Assembly (NCBI GenBank): GCA_964251665.1
Contig: CAXUKO010000006.1
Location: 124,001 to 188,000, forward strand
From: JBBQLG01 sp964251665
GTDB lineage: Bacteria > Bacteroidota > Bacteroidia > Cytophagales > Spirosomataceae
Length of the DNA stretch: 64,000 bases
Direction of reading: 5' to 3'
Each line of letters opens with the position of its first letter. Position 1 is the stretch's first letter. The position numbers and the translations under genes are program-made. The notes under the pieces were generated by a model. It ran no database searches and had not been told where the DNA came from. It was given only the letters and a program-made list of their open reading frames with translations. Of the stretch, positions 24,165-32,038 are shown one piece after another.

Positions 24165-25685
24165 TTAAAAGAACCCTAACTTTTGTTTGCTGTAGGAGAT
24201 CAGCATGTTTTTGGTCTGGCGGTAGTGGTTGAGCATCATCAGGTGATTCTCCCGACCAAAGCCCGACTTTTTGTAGCCACCAAACGGCGCGTGAGCCGGA
24301 TAGTTGTGGTAGCAGTTCACCCACACACGACCGGCCTGGATGGCGCGGGGAATCTGGTAAATCTCGTGGGCGTCACGCGTCCAGACGGCGGCACCGAGGC
24401 CATACAGCGTATCGTTGGCCAGTTCGATGGCTTCTTCCGTGGTTTTAAACGTCGTTACCGACACCACCGGGCCGAAGATTTCTTCCTGGAAAATCCGCAT
24501 TTTGTTGTTACCCCGGAAGATTGTTGGCTGGATATAATAGCCGCCTTCGGCCCCTTCCACATGGGCCGCTTCGCCACCGGTCAGCACTTCGGCACCTTCC
24601 TGTTTACCAATGTCGAGGTACGACAAAATCTTCTCGAACTGGTCGTTGGAGGCCTGCGCGCCCATCATGGTTTCGGGATCGAGCGGGTGGCCCATTTTGA
24701 TGGCTTTCGTGCGCTCGATAACCCGCTCCATAAAGCGGTCATAAATGTCTTCGTGTACGATAATCCGGGATGGACAGGTACAGATTTCCCCCTGATTCAG
24801 GGCAAACATAACCGCGCCTTCTACGCACTTATCAAAGAAATCATCATCGGCATCACCCACTGATTTCATGAATACGTTCGGTGATTTACCACCCAGTTCC
24901 ATGGTTACAGGAATCAGGTTTTCCGACGCGTACTGCATAATCAGGCGTCCGGTGGTGGTTTCGCCGGTGAACGCCACCTTGGCAATGCGCTTCGACTGCG
25001 CCAGCGGTTTACCTGCTTCCGGCCCGAACCCATTCACAATGTTGAGAACACCCGCCGGAATCAGATCACCGATGATTTCCATCAGAATCAGAATCGATGT
25101 CGGTGTTTGCTCGGCGGGTTTCAGTACAATGCAGCAACCAGCAGCCAGAGCGGGGGCCAGTTTCCAGGTGGCCATCAGCAGGGGGAAGTTCCAGGGAATA
25201 ATCTGGCCCACTACGCCAATCGGCTCCCGAATAATCAGCGATACCGTATCATTATCCAACTCGCTTGCCGAGCCTTCTTCGGCCCGAATTACCCCGGCGA
25301 AATACCGGAAGTGGTCAACTACCAAGGGTAGATCGGCCGCCAGGGTTTCGCGGACCGCTTTGCCATTCTCAACGGTTTCAACGCGGGCCAGAAATTCCAG
25401 GTTCTGCTCGATACGGTCGGCAATTTTGAGCAGGATGTTGCTACGGGTAGTGGCCGATGTTTTTGACCAGGTAGCAAACGCTTTTTCGGCGGCATCAATC
25501 GCCAGCTCAACGTCAGCCGCTTTCGAGCGGGGCACGCGCGAAATCAGGCTGTCGTCCATTGGTGAGTGGTTCTCGAAATACTCACCGGCAACGGGAGCAA
25601 CCCACTGACCACCAATGTAATTTTCGTATTGAGCTTTAAACTCGGGCCGTGGCAGGGTTTTGCTGGGGGCTTCTAAGACTTCCAT
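24165..25685 (-). CDS. NAD-dependent aldehyde dehydrogenase (AldB/ExaC-type)
   Basis: The protein has 506 residues, a typical length. Catalytic features are in place: the glutamate in ELGGKSPN, cysteine C302 in GEICTCPSR (standard ALDH numbering is reproduced) and the cofactor segment IPWNFPLLMATWKLAPALAAG. C-terminal tetramerisation residues are intact (KKSGFGRENHL). It oxidises aliphatic aldehydes such as acetaldehyde to acids. Association with a DUF779 gene marks the AldB/ExaC lineage. It lies downstream of a divergent AT-rich gap of 121 nt. Confidence 0.93.
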   Translation of the reverse strand: MEVLEAPSKTLPRPEFKAQYENYIGGQWVAPVAGEYFENHSPMDDSLISRVPRSKAADVELAIDAAEKAFATWSKTSATTRSNILLKIADRIEQNLEFLARVETVENGKAVRETLAADLPLVVDHFRYFAGVIRAEEGSASELDNDTVSLIIREPIGVVGQIIPWNFPLLMATWKLAPALAAGCCIVLKPAEQTPTSILILMEIIGDLIPAGVLNIVNGFGPEAGKPLAQSKRIAKVAFTGETTTGRLIMQYASENLIPVTMELGGKSPNVFMKSVGDADDDFFDKCVEGAVMFALNQGEICTCPSRIIVHEDIYDRFMERVIERTKAIKMGHPLDPETMMGAQASNDQFEKILSYLDIGKQEGAEVLTGGEAAHVEGAEGGYYIQPTIFRGNNKMRIFQEEIFGPVVSVTTFKTTEEAIELANDTLYGLGAAVWTRDAHEIYQIPRAIQAGRVWVNCYHNYPAHAPFGGYKKSGFGRENHLMMLNHYRQTKNMLISYSKQKLGFF

Positions 25686-25806
25686 GCGGATTGTTAGGTT
25701 TTAAGAACGCTTGAGATAGATGTGATTGAAATCTTCACAAATTTTGTTGAAATCAGTCAAAAAAACTTTCGTGATTCTATCAACCTACTTTACGAACGTA
25801 TCGTTT

Positions 25807-26799
25807 TCAGGGCCGGGTGAGAGAACGGGCAAACGCCAGATCAACGACTACCGCTTTATGGTCGGAGCCGGGTTGATCGAAGGTCTGAAAATTAACCGGT
25901 CGAAAGCCGCTGTTCACAAACGCATGGTCGATGGGAATGAACATTGGGGGTAGATACCGCGGCCAGGTGGGTTGCAGGCCGAATCCCCGGCGGCAGGCTG
26001 TCAGGTGGGCCTCGAAAGGCGCGTAGAAGATCGTGTTGTAGACGGGTGAGAATACGCTGATGTTAAAATCGCCTATCAATACAGTCGGCAGACGTTCTCG
26101 ACGGGCTTGCTTGGCCACAAACGCCAGCTGTTTGTTGCGTTTGGTGAACCAGGAGGGAAGCAGCGGAATCTGAGGGTGTACCGTCAACAGGGCCATTTCG
26201 CGGCCCCGTACCGTTGTTTTTAGACTGATAACATGAAGCGTGCTGTCCAGTCCCATATCGACCTGAATGGGGTTTCGGCTACCCACCAGTATAAAACACG
26301 GCCCCTTGGACCAGATATGGTACTGATACGGAAACGTTTGCCGGAGTGCCGCTACCCCCCGAATGCTCTCCGGCGTCATCTCCTGCAAAACGAACAAATC
26401 CGGCTTGTGAGCCCGCACCAGTTGCACGATTCGGGCATAGTCGGTGCCAGTGAACAGTACATTGGCGTGCAGCACCCGCGCATCGTACTGATTGGTGAAA
26501 GGATGCTCGTCATGAGCCAGCCAGGGCCTTATTGGCAGCCCGTTAATCAGCAGCGATAGTGCCGAGATAACAGCCAGTAGCCATGACCGGCTGTAGAGCC
26601 AGCCAATGAGTAGCAGGGCAGCTATGACAGCATACTGAACGGCGAAGTGACTGCACAGTTCAAAGAGAAAAAAGAAGCTGCCCAGACCCCCGGCGAGCGT
26701 TGCGGCCAATAATCCCCAGGTTGCCAGCTGGAACCAGAACGTCAGTTGCCAGCGATTCGGCGGAGCCACCCGGGCGCTGGCATTGGAAACAGTTTTCAC
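25807..26799 (-). CDS. Membrane-anchored endonuclease/exonuclease/phosphatase-family protein
   Basis: This 330-residue protein begins with three hydrophobic helices (about residues 25-95: WGLLAATLAGG, AVIAALLLIGWLY). The EEP domain follows: HANVLFTGTDYARIVQLV, VLQEMTPESI, VLIGDFNISVFSPVY and the C-terminal GSDHKAVVVD, i.e. the Glu, D-N and S-D-H catalytic residues. This YafD-like architecture places the domain outside the cytoplasm. Substrates are probably phosphoesters or sphingomyelin-like lipids, but this is not determined. It is divergent from the DUF2461 gene. Confidence 0.9.
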   Translation of the reverse strand: MKTVSNASARVAPPNRWQLTFWFQLATWGLLAATLAGGLGSFFFLFELCSHFAVQYAVIAALLLIGWLYSRSWLLAVISALSLLINGLPIRPWLAHDEHPFTNQYDARVLHANVLFTGTDYARIVQLVRAHKPDLFVLQEMTPESIRGVAALRQTFPYQYHIWSKGPCFILVGSRNPIQVDMGLDSTLHVISLKTTVRGREMALLTVHPQIPLLPSWFTKRNKQLAFVAKQARRERLPTVLIGDFNISVFSPVYNTIFYAPFEAHLTACRRGFGLQPTWPRYLPPMFIPIDHAFVNSGFRPVNFQTFDQPGSDHKAVVVDLAFARSLTRP

Positions 26800-26881
26800 T
26801 CAATACATCGATTAATTCGGGGGCGAAAGTACGCCATTCGCGGCTGGAATCTACCTGCTTTTGCGTAGCTTTACCTAACGT

Positions 26882-27595
26882 ATGACTACGAAAACTGCTC
26901 CGAAAGCGGCCTTATCGGCGGCTACCTTATCCTTTCTGCGCGATCTCGCCCAGAACAACAATCGCGATTGGTTTCAGGCCAATCGCGCCCGTTATGATGC
27001 GGCCAAAGCCGAATTTGAAGCCTTCATTACGCGGGTATTGCGCGGCATTAATGATACCCAGCCAATGGGCACAACTACGGCCAAAGACTGCATCTTCCGC
27101 ATTAACCGCGATGTCCGGTTCTCCAAAGATAAGTCGCCTTACAAACTGAATCTGGCGGCTGGTATCGGACAGGGCGGGCGTAGTTCGGGCCGGATCGACT
27201 ATTATTTTCACCTGCAACCCAACGGCGAAACCTTCATTGGCGCGGGTATGTACCAGCCCACTCCCGCTGAACTGGCCACGTTTCGGCAGGAAATTGACTA
27301 TAATGCGGCCGGGTTGAAGGCTATTATCGAAGCGGACGAATTTCGGTCTTACTTTCCCGAAATATGGGGCGAAACGCTGAAGACGACGCCTAAAGGCTAC
27401 ACCGCTGATCATCCCGAAATTGCCTTACTGAAGCGGAAACAACTGTTTTTCTCGCATCGCTACACGGATAAGGAGGTAGTTGGCCCCAATTTTGCCGATG
27501 AAGTGGCGCGGGCCTGTGGACTTGTCCGCCCTTACTGCGATTTTCTGAATTATCTGTTCTACGAAGAGCAAACCGAAGAATCCGTTCGCCTTTAA
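26882..27595 (+). CDS. DUF2461 protein (TIGR02453 family)
   Basis: This 237-residue cytoplasmic protein matches the DUF2461 pattern with RDLAQNNNRDWFQANRARYDAA and IFRINRDVRFSKDKSPYKLNLAAGIG. These proteins are widespread and uncharacterised. Eleven nt after its stop begins a secreted RidA-like gene, so the two are probably one transcript. A TAGCTTTA box, close to the -7 consensus, lies upstream. Confidence 0.85.
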   Translation: MTTKTAPKAALSAATLSFLRDLAQNNNRDWFQANRARYDAAKAEFEAFITRVLRGINDTQPMGTTTAKDCIFRINRDVRFSKDKSPYKLNLAAGIGQGGRSSGRIDYYFHLQPNGETFIGAGMYQPTPAELATFRQEIDYNAAGLKAIIEADEFRSYFPEIWGETLKTTPKGYTADHPEIALLKRKQLFFSHRYTDKEVVGPNFADEVARACGLVRPYCDFLNYLFYEEQTEESVRL

Positions 27596-27606
27596 TCCGT
27601 TTGTTT

Positions 27607-28059
27607 ATGTTGACGCTGAGAAAATATCTGTTTCTGCTCCTGTTTAGTGCCGTAACGGTTGTGGCGCACGCTCAGACCGACTCAGCCCTGGTTAGGGTCC
27701 TAACGGGATACACGTATCAGGTAGACCCGGCCATCCCCGGCAAACGGGTATATATCAGCTGTCAGCGTCCCATTAACGCGCAGGGTGAGGTGGTGGGTAA
27801 GGGTGATATTGGTGCGCAGACTACTCAGATTTTTGAGAATCTGAAGACGGCTCTTCAGCGGGTAGGCGGCTCACTGACGGATGTTAAGCAGGTGTCTTAC
27901 CGGATCAGGAACCTGGCGCAGAACAAAAGCGCCGTATTTGATCAACGGGTAGCGGCCTATCTGCCCCAGAACCCCCAGTTGAAGGAGTTCAAAAATACGC
28001 AGAACCTCCTGCGGGACGATATGCTGCTTGAAATCGAAGTAGTTGCCATCATCGACTAA
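27607..28059 (+). CDS. Secreted RidA/YjgF-family protein
   Basis: The protein has 150 residues from the ATG at 27607 (the TTG at 27601 is less likely). Unlike ordinary cytoplasmic RidA enamine/imine deaminases, it has a signal peptide (LLLFSAVTVVAHA). The Rid fold is recognisable by VYISCQRPINAQGEVVGKGDIGAQTTQIFENLKTALQRVGGSLTDV. The key arginine expected in the C-terminal part is present in SYRIRN, though a match to the catalytic R105 cannot be confirmed by eye. Its periplasmic role is unknown. It follows DUF2461 directly. Confidence 0.8.
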   Translation: MLTLRKYLFLLLFSAVTVVAHAQTDSALVRVLTGYTYQVDPAIPGKRVYISCQRPINAQGEVVGKGDIGAQTTQIFENLKTALQRVGGSLTDVKQVSYRIRNLAQNKSAVFDQRVAAYLPQNPQLKEFKNTQNLLRDDMLLEIEVVAIID

Positions 28060-28082
28060 CTCTATTTTTCTGAATAAGTGAC

Positions 28083-28126
28083 CGGGTCCTGACTACTGTA
28101 TCATACCGATATAGGGTCAGGACCCG
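28083..28126 (+). terminator. Terminator after the RidA gene
   Basis: An 11-bp perfect stem CGGGTCCTGAC / GTCAGGACCCG with a 22-nt loop is followed by ATTTATTT. It ends the DUF2461-RidA transcript. Confidence 0.8.
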
Positions 28127-28541
28127 ATTTATTTCAGCGGAACTGCCGACCAGCTACCAGGCTCCGGCCAGGTCATTCCAGCACAGAGGTACGAATCCAG
28201 AGCGATAACTTATTCCTCTATCGTGCTGACAGACACGACTCCTTATACGAACCAGATGCCGTATTACTCAGCAGGTGTACCTGTTCAAAAACAGGTTGTT
28301 TGCTGCAATCCATCGATTATTAGTGGTTTTTTATAGAAATATCAAAAACTATTTGTTACTAAAAATTAATAAATGATATTTGAATAGCTTATAGTGGTTA
28401 ACGATAGAGTTATTGGTTTATATAAAAGTAAGGGAAACGAGTTTATAGTAAAAAAGCTACATCGATATGGTCTGGATTGCATACAAAGCCGTAGTGAAGA
28501 CACTAATCAATTGTGTGGTGATTGTGCTGCTCAACTTTGAT
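28127..28541. other. AT-rich leader region of the small gene
   Basis: This 415-nt stretch is strongly AT-rich compared with its neighbours from about 28310 on. It holds a near-consensus promoter (28352-28382) and no other gene. Its long 5' leader (about 28389-28466 or more) shows no obvious known riboswitch. Confidence 0.5.
28352..28382 (+). promoter_or_regulatory. Near-consensus Bacteroidota promoter
   Basis: A TTTG box (28352-28355) is followed by exactly 19 nt and then GATATTTG (28375-28382), which differs from TAnnTTTG by one base. The expected start is about 28389, upstream of the small ORF. Confidence 0.65.
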
Positions 28542-28760
28542 ATGCAGCGCATACAGGCACAATTGAATGAGTTGAATCAGCTTGACCGAATCATTCGGTG
28601 CATTCGGCGGAGTTATAGTATGCACCCCAGTCTGTTTCAGCGTACGTATACATCTGTTGAACACTACCTACGGCAGCATCTATCTGATGGGGACTGGCTC
28701 CTCTGGGATAAACTAACTACGAATGAGTCGGTCAGTACGCATCAGGTTCAGGGTGCTTGA
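28467..28760 (+). CDS. Small protein, function unknown
   Basis: This gene encodes a 97-residue product from the ATG at 28467, or a 72-residue one from the ATG at 28542 (MQRIQAQLNELNQLDR). The longer form adds a hydrophobic stretch (TLINCVVIVLLNF) that could be a membrane helix. The common part is helix-prone, with heptad-like leucine spacing (LNELNQLDRIIRCIRRSY) and then HPSLFQRTYTSVEHYLRQHL. No family is recognised. The GC content is lower than its neighbours. A good promoter upstream and a terminator downstream support expression. Confidence 0.55.
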   Translation: MVWIAYKAVVKTLINCVVIVLLNFDMQRIQAQLNELNQLDRIIRCIRRSYSMHPSLFQRTYTSVEHYLRQHLSDGDWLLWDKLTTNESVSTHQVQGA

Positions 28761-28782
28761 TCGTAACTCATAAACTATACAA

Positions 28783-28823
28783 CGAAAAAGCCGCTTCCGG
28801 GTCAACGGAGCGGCTTTTTCGTT
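28783..28823. terminator. Bidirectional terminator
   Basis: A stem ACGAAAAAGCCGCTTCCG / CGGAGCGGCTTTTTCGT, near-perfect over 17 bp, has T-rich ends on both strands. It lies between the small gene (ends 28760) and dps (ends 28857). Confidence 0.92.
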
Positions 28824-28856
28824 TAAGCTACTGGCTCTCGCCATACGAAGCAGCTA

Positions 28857-29381
28857 CTACGACAGGTATTTGCGCAACATCCAGGCCATTTTTTCATGGG
28901 CTTCCATCAGGCCCGTCAGGAAGTCGGCGGTACCGGCATCTTTCAATTCTTCGTCGCATTTATCAACATCGTCGCGCAGTTCGCGGGTAATCTGCTCATG
29001 GTCGGCCAAGAGCCGCTCGAACATGTTTACCGTCTTTACCTCCCCGCTCTGGTCTTCAGCAAGGCTGGTATTGCCAATGAAATCGGCCATGGTAGACAAG
29101 GGCTTACCGCCCAGTGTCCGAATGCGTTCGGCCACCTGATCAATCATTTCTTCGAGCGCTTTATACTGCTCCTCAAAGAATTCGTGGTATTCTTTGAAAC
29201 TTGGCCCGGCCACATTCCAGTGGTACTTGCGGGTTTTGATATACAGGACGTGCAGATCGGCTAAGTAAGCATTCAGCAGTTCATTATCCTGTTTCAGGAC
29301 GTCTGGCTCAAGGCCGATGTTGGGCTTAATGTTTTTAACCGCTTTTTCCTGGGTTTCCGGCTTGTTCAGATCCGTAGTCAT
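28857..29381 (-). CDS. dps: Dps-family ferritin-like DNA-protection protein
   Basis: The protein has 174 residues from the ATG at 29381. It carries the Dps ferroxidase block YHWNVAGPSFKEYHEFFEEQY, with conserved H, H and E residues, followed by LGGKPLSTMADF. Dps forms dodecamers that oxidise and store iron and protect DNA from oxidative damage. The N-terminal Lys-rich tail (KPETQEKAVKNIK) could bind DNA. It is monocistronic, with an ordinary terminator on its 3' side. No OxyR site is visible by eye. Confidence 0.93.
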   Translation of the reverse strand: MTTDLNKPETQEKAVKNIKPNIGLEPDVLKQDNELLNAYLADLHVLYIKTRKYHWNVAGPSFKEYHEFFEEQYKALEEMIDQVAERIRTLGGKPLSTMADFIGNTSLAEDQSGEVKTVNMFERLLADHEQITRELRDDVDKCDEELKDAGTADFLTGLMEAHEKMAWMLRKYLS

Positions 29382-29560
29382 AACAATGAGTGTGTAGGTA
29401 ATACTCGAATAACCCGCCTGAGCCAAAATTGTTGCTGATACTGCCCGGAAACTGAAATGGCGGTTTATCAAAGCAGTGGAGTGGCCGGTTCAGTAAGAAA
29501 GTATAACTACTTTATGATAAATCTCGTAGTCTGGTTAGTAATCCTGACCTAACTAGTACT

Positions 29561-30064
29561 ATGCCTCAGCTAATGCAGTCCGTTACTGATTTAACAGCCG
29601 CCGTCCGCGAGCAACTCATCGCCCTTCTGACGGGTAGCAACGCCCACCGGTCTTTCGACGAGGCTGTTCGCAATTTTCCGCCATCTCTGCGCGGGGTGAA
29701 ACCCGATAAGTTGCCGTACAGCATCTGGCAATTAGTTGATCACATTCGGATTGCGCAGTGGGATATTCTGGAGTTTTCCCGCGATGCGACTCATCAGTCA
29801 CCGCCCTGGCCGGCTGGCTACTGGACGAAGGAAGCCACACCAGCGAATGATGCCGCTTGGGAAAAAGCGTTAGATCAAATTCAAGCGGATAGGGATGCGT
29901 TTGTGGCCCTTCTCAACGATCCAGAGCGTGATTTGTACGCACCCTTTCCTCATGGCGATGGCCAGAACTTACTCCGCGAAGCCCTGCTGATTGCTGACCA
30001 TACGGCGTATCACGTGGGTGAGATTATTCTAATCCGGCGATTGCTCGGAGCATGGGAGGGGTAG
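29561..30064 (+). CDS. DinB-family protein
   Basis: This 167-residue protein shows the DinB-like pattern PYSIWQLVDH61IRIAQWDIL, then LLREALLIADHTAYHVGEI with two histidines spaced for the metal site. It is distinct in sequence from the DinB protein at 1031-1558. A second in-frame ATG lies 12 nt downstream (29573) and could be the true start. Its biochemical function is unknown; DinB-like proteins include metal-dependent thiol transferases. Confidence 0.85.
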   Translation: MPQLMQSVTDLTAAVREQLIALLTGSNAHRSFDEAVRNFPPSLRGVKPDKLPYSIWQLVDHIRIAQWDILEFSRDATHQSPPWPAGYWTKEATPANDAAWEKALDQIQADRDAFVALLNDPERDLYAPFPHGDGQNLLREALLIADHTAYHVGEIILIRRLLGAWEG

Positions 30065-30093
30065 GTGAAAAAAGAAAACCAGCCTAAATTGAA

Positions 30094-30786
30094 CTATGTA
30101 AGTTCATATAATCCGTGTATAACTCCTCCCTCTTGATCTAAGCGTGGCTCAATGATAGAGGCAAAACGATCATCGCCTTTTTCGTACTTCTTGAATAATG
30201 AATACGCGATTAAGTCAGCCAATTGAATCAGCCTTGATGCTTTTGAATCTAAAAATAGGGGCACTTCTGCTAAATTTCTAAGAACTCCCCAGGTATGGCC
30301 GACAGTTCTAAAATCCGTGGCCAGATTTTGTATAGTTGATTCGTATGTAGATTTATCGAAGATGATGATACCCCGTTGACTATCGCCCGTCTTATAAAGG
30401 CGCATTAAATACTGATCGAATCGACTGGCTAATTGCTCAAAAGCTAATTCAACCGGATCTCGCGGGGAAGCTAATGTTCTTCGAATTACGCAGGCAAATA
30501 TTCTGTTTGATTTGTGGGAGGACGCAAAAATAGATAGACAATCCTGAAGCGCCTGTACACGAAGATCGGTTGGAAACTGTCTCCAGAATCCCTTGCCCTG
30601 AAACATGGGGTTGCCGTGAAGTTCCACGGAATTGGGGTCGGCAGGATTAAATCTTGCCGCAATCTTATCTAATTCAGATGCAACCCAGAAATTTTGTCTT
30701 TCAAAAAGGCTAACGCCAGCTAATACAAAATGATGTTGACTGGGATCAGTCACAGTGCCTGATTCGTCGCAGTAAAGAAGGTGCAT
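30094..30786 (-). CDS. DUF3800 protein, AT-rich, probably horizontally acquired
   Basis: This 230-residue protein starts with MHLLYCDESGTVTDPSQHHFVLAGVSL, the DESG signature of DUF3800. It ends with the acidic block DSKASRLIQLADLIAYSLFKKYEKGD, so acidic residues of an RNase H-like fold are conserved at both ends. DUF3800 proteins are common on mobile islands and are thought to be nuclease-like, but I know of no proven function. A hand count of one line (30181-30240) gives 23/60 GC, well below the ~55-65% of flanking genes, which suggests recent transfer. Confidence 0.85.
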   Translation of the reverse strand: MHLLYCDESGTVTDPSQHHFVLAGVSLFERQNFWVASELDKIAARFNPADPNSVELHGNPMFQGKGFWRQFPTDLRVQALQDCLSIFASSHKSNRIFACVIRRTLASPRDPVELAFEQLASRFDQYLMRLYKTGDSQRGIIIFDKSTYESTIQNLATDFRTVGHTWGVLRNLAEVPLFLDSKASRLIQLADLIAYSLFKKYEKGDDRFASIIEPRLDQEGGVIHGLYELT

Positions 30787-30922
30787 GCTGGTGGGCCTAA
30801 AACAAAAAAGACAGTCAAGGAGAGACCATGCCCTCGCGGCCTGAAAAGTCAGACCTCTCGACTGTTAACCGCAAAACAAGCATACTTTTAGAATAGTTGC
30901 AACTGATAAGTAAGCGTTAGCA

Positions 30923-31864
30923 CTAACCCACCAACCCGACAAATACTTCTCGGGCATACGCCAGATCCTGCCTGTGTGCTTCGACTGGTCCCATTGTGTT
31001 GGGTGATGCTGGTTCCAGGCATTGCTCCAGCACCAGCAACGGCCGGATGCTTATCGCTTTAAGGCCAGCAGTAAGGCGTCGGTAGTCGATGTCGCCATCG
31101 CTGAAGGTCTCCTGCCAGATGCCGTTTTTCGACTGACGGATGTGTACCTCGACAATGCGCTTGCCGTATAACTTCACAACATCAAACAAGGCAATCTGCG
31201 AATTACCGGAACCTCTGTACACCCAGTGCGCATCCAGACAGAGCGACACGTTTTTGGGGTCTGACGCCAGCAGCATGTGGTGAAATTCGCGGGCAGCCTG
31301 CCGGTGCTCGGGAGCGTGAGTATGGTAAGCCAGCGTGAGGCCCCGTTTGCGTAACTCTGCTCCGAGCCGGTCGAGGTTTTTAGCCTGTTCAGTCAGGTCA
31401 GCGTCGGTTTTATCGGCGTCGCTGCCCCATTTGATCGGGTTGGGATTGGTAACGACGATCCGGGCACCGAGTGGTTTAGCCGCATCGGCAATAGCCAGCA
31501 CCGAGTCGATAGATTTTTGGGCCTCGTCGGGTTTGTGCAGAATGCTGTTTACGTACAGCGATGGCATGGTCAGCCGGTACTTGGTCAGAAAGGGGGCCAG
31601 CTTCTTTACCTCGTCTGCGTTGTTGAATGACGGCTCATACGTAGTCAAGCCTGCTTGCACAAACTCAGCGAGTGATTCGTCGGGATTTGCCATCCAGTGC
31701 TTCTTCTCCCGCTCGTAGAATGTATTCCAGGTATAGGCGTTGCAGGAAATGGGTTGACTACTGGCCAACGGTTTGGCCTGAGTAGGTTCTGTATCCGTCA
31801 GCAAGGCAGCTCCTGTGGTCAGGGCGGTAAGTGAGGTCAGGAAATGGCGACGGGTAGGGGGCAT
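30923..31864 (-). CDS. Tat-exported sugar phosphate isomerase/epimerase-like TIM barrel
   Basis: The 313-residue protein has a twin-arginine-type signal (PTRRHFLTSLTALTTGAALL). The xylose-isomerase-like barrel shows GLTTYEPSF, GARIVVTNPN, LAYHTHAPEHR and LCLDAHWVYRGSGN, with a C-terminal EVHIRQSKNGIWQETFSDGDIDY. H, D and E metal ligands are probably contained in these segments. Bacteroidota encode many periplasmic members of this family, often with sugar or inositol catabolic roles. The neighbours are unrelated, so the substrate is open. Confidence 0.85.
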   Translation of the reverse strand: MPPTRRHFLTSLTALTTGAALLTDTEPTQAKPLASSQPISCNAYTWNTFYEREKKHWMANPDESLAEFVQAGLTTYEPSFNNADEVKKLAPFLTKYRLTMPSLYVNSILHKPDEAQKSIDSVLAIADAAKPLGARIVVTNPNPIKWGSDADKTDADLTEQAKNLDRLGAELRKRGLTLAYHTHAPEHRQAAREFHHMLLASDPKNVSLCLDAHWVYRGSGNSQIALFDVVKLYGKRIVEVHIRQSKNGIWQETFSDGDIDYRRLTAGLKAISIRPLLVLEQCLEPASPNTMGPVEAHRQDLAYAREVFVGLVG

Positions 31865-32038
31865 ATTTTTTTTACTGAACAGATCAGTTTGAACAAGGCT
31901 GCGACAAACAAAATCTACCGTACATTGACTCCACTAAACAGGAACAGGTTGATAAACAGACAGTAACGACTTGTTTTCATGGTGAAGTCGGTTAGATATT
32001 GTAGAGTTGCTACTATATTGAATTCAACAAAGGACTGG

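Noticed and set aside
24183..25608. Long open frames on the plus strand (226 and 246 codons)
   Set aside because: They are exactly antisense to the aldehyde dehydrogenase gene, have no family resemblance, and reflect GC-rich coding DNA read backwards.
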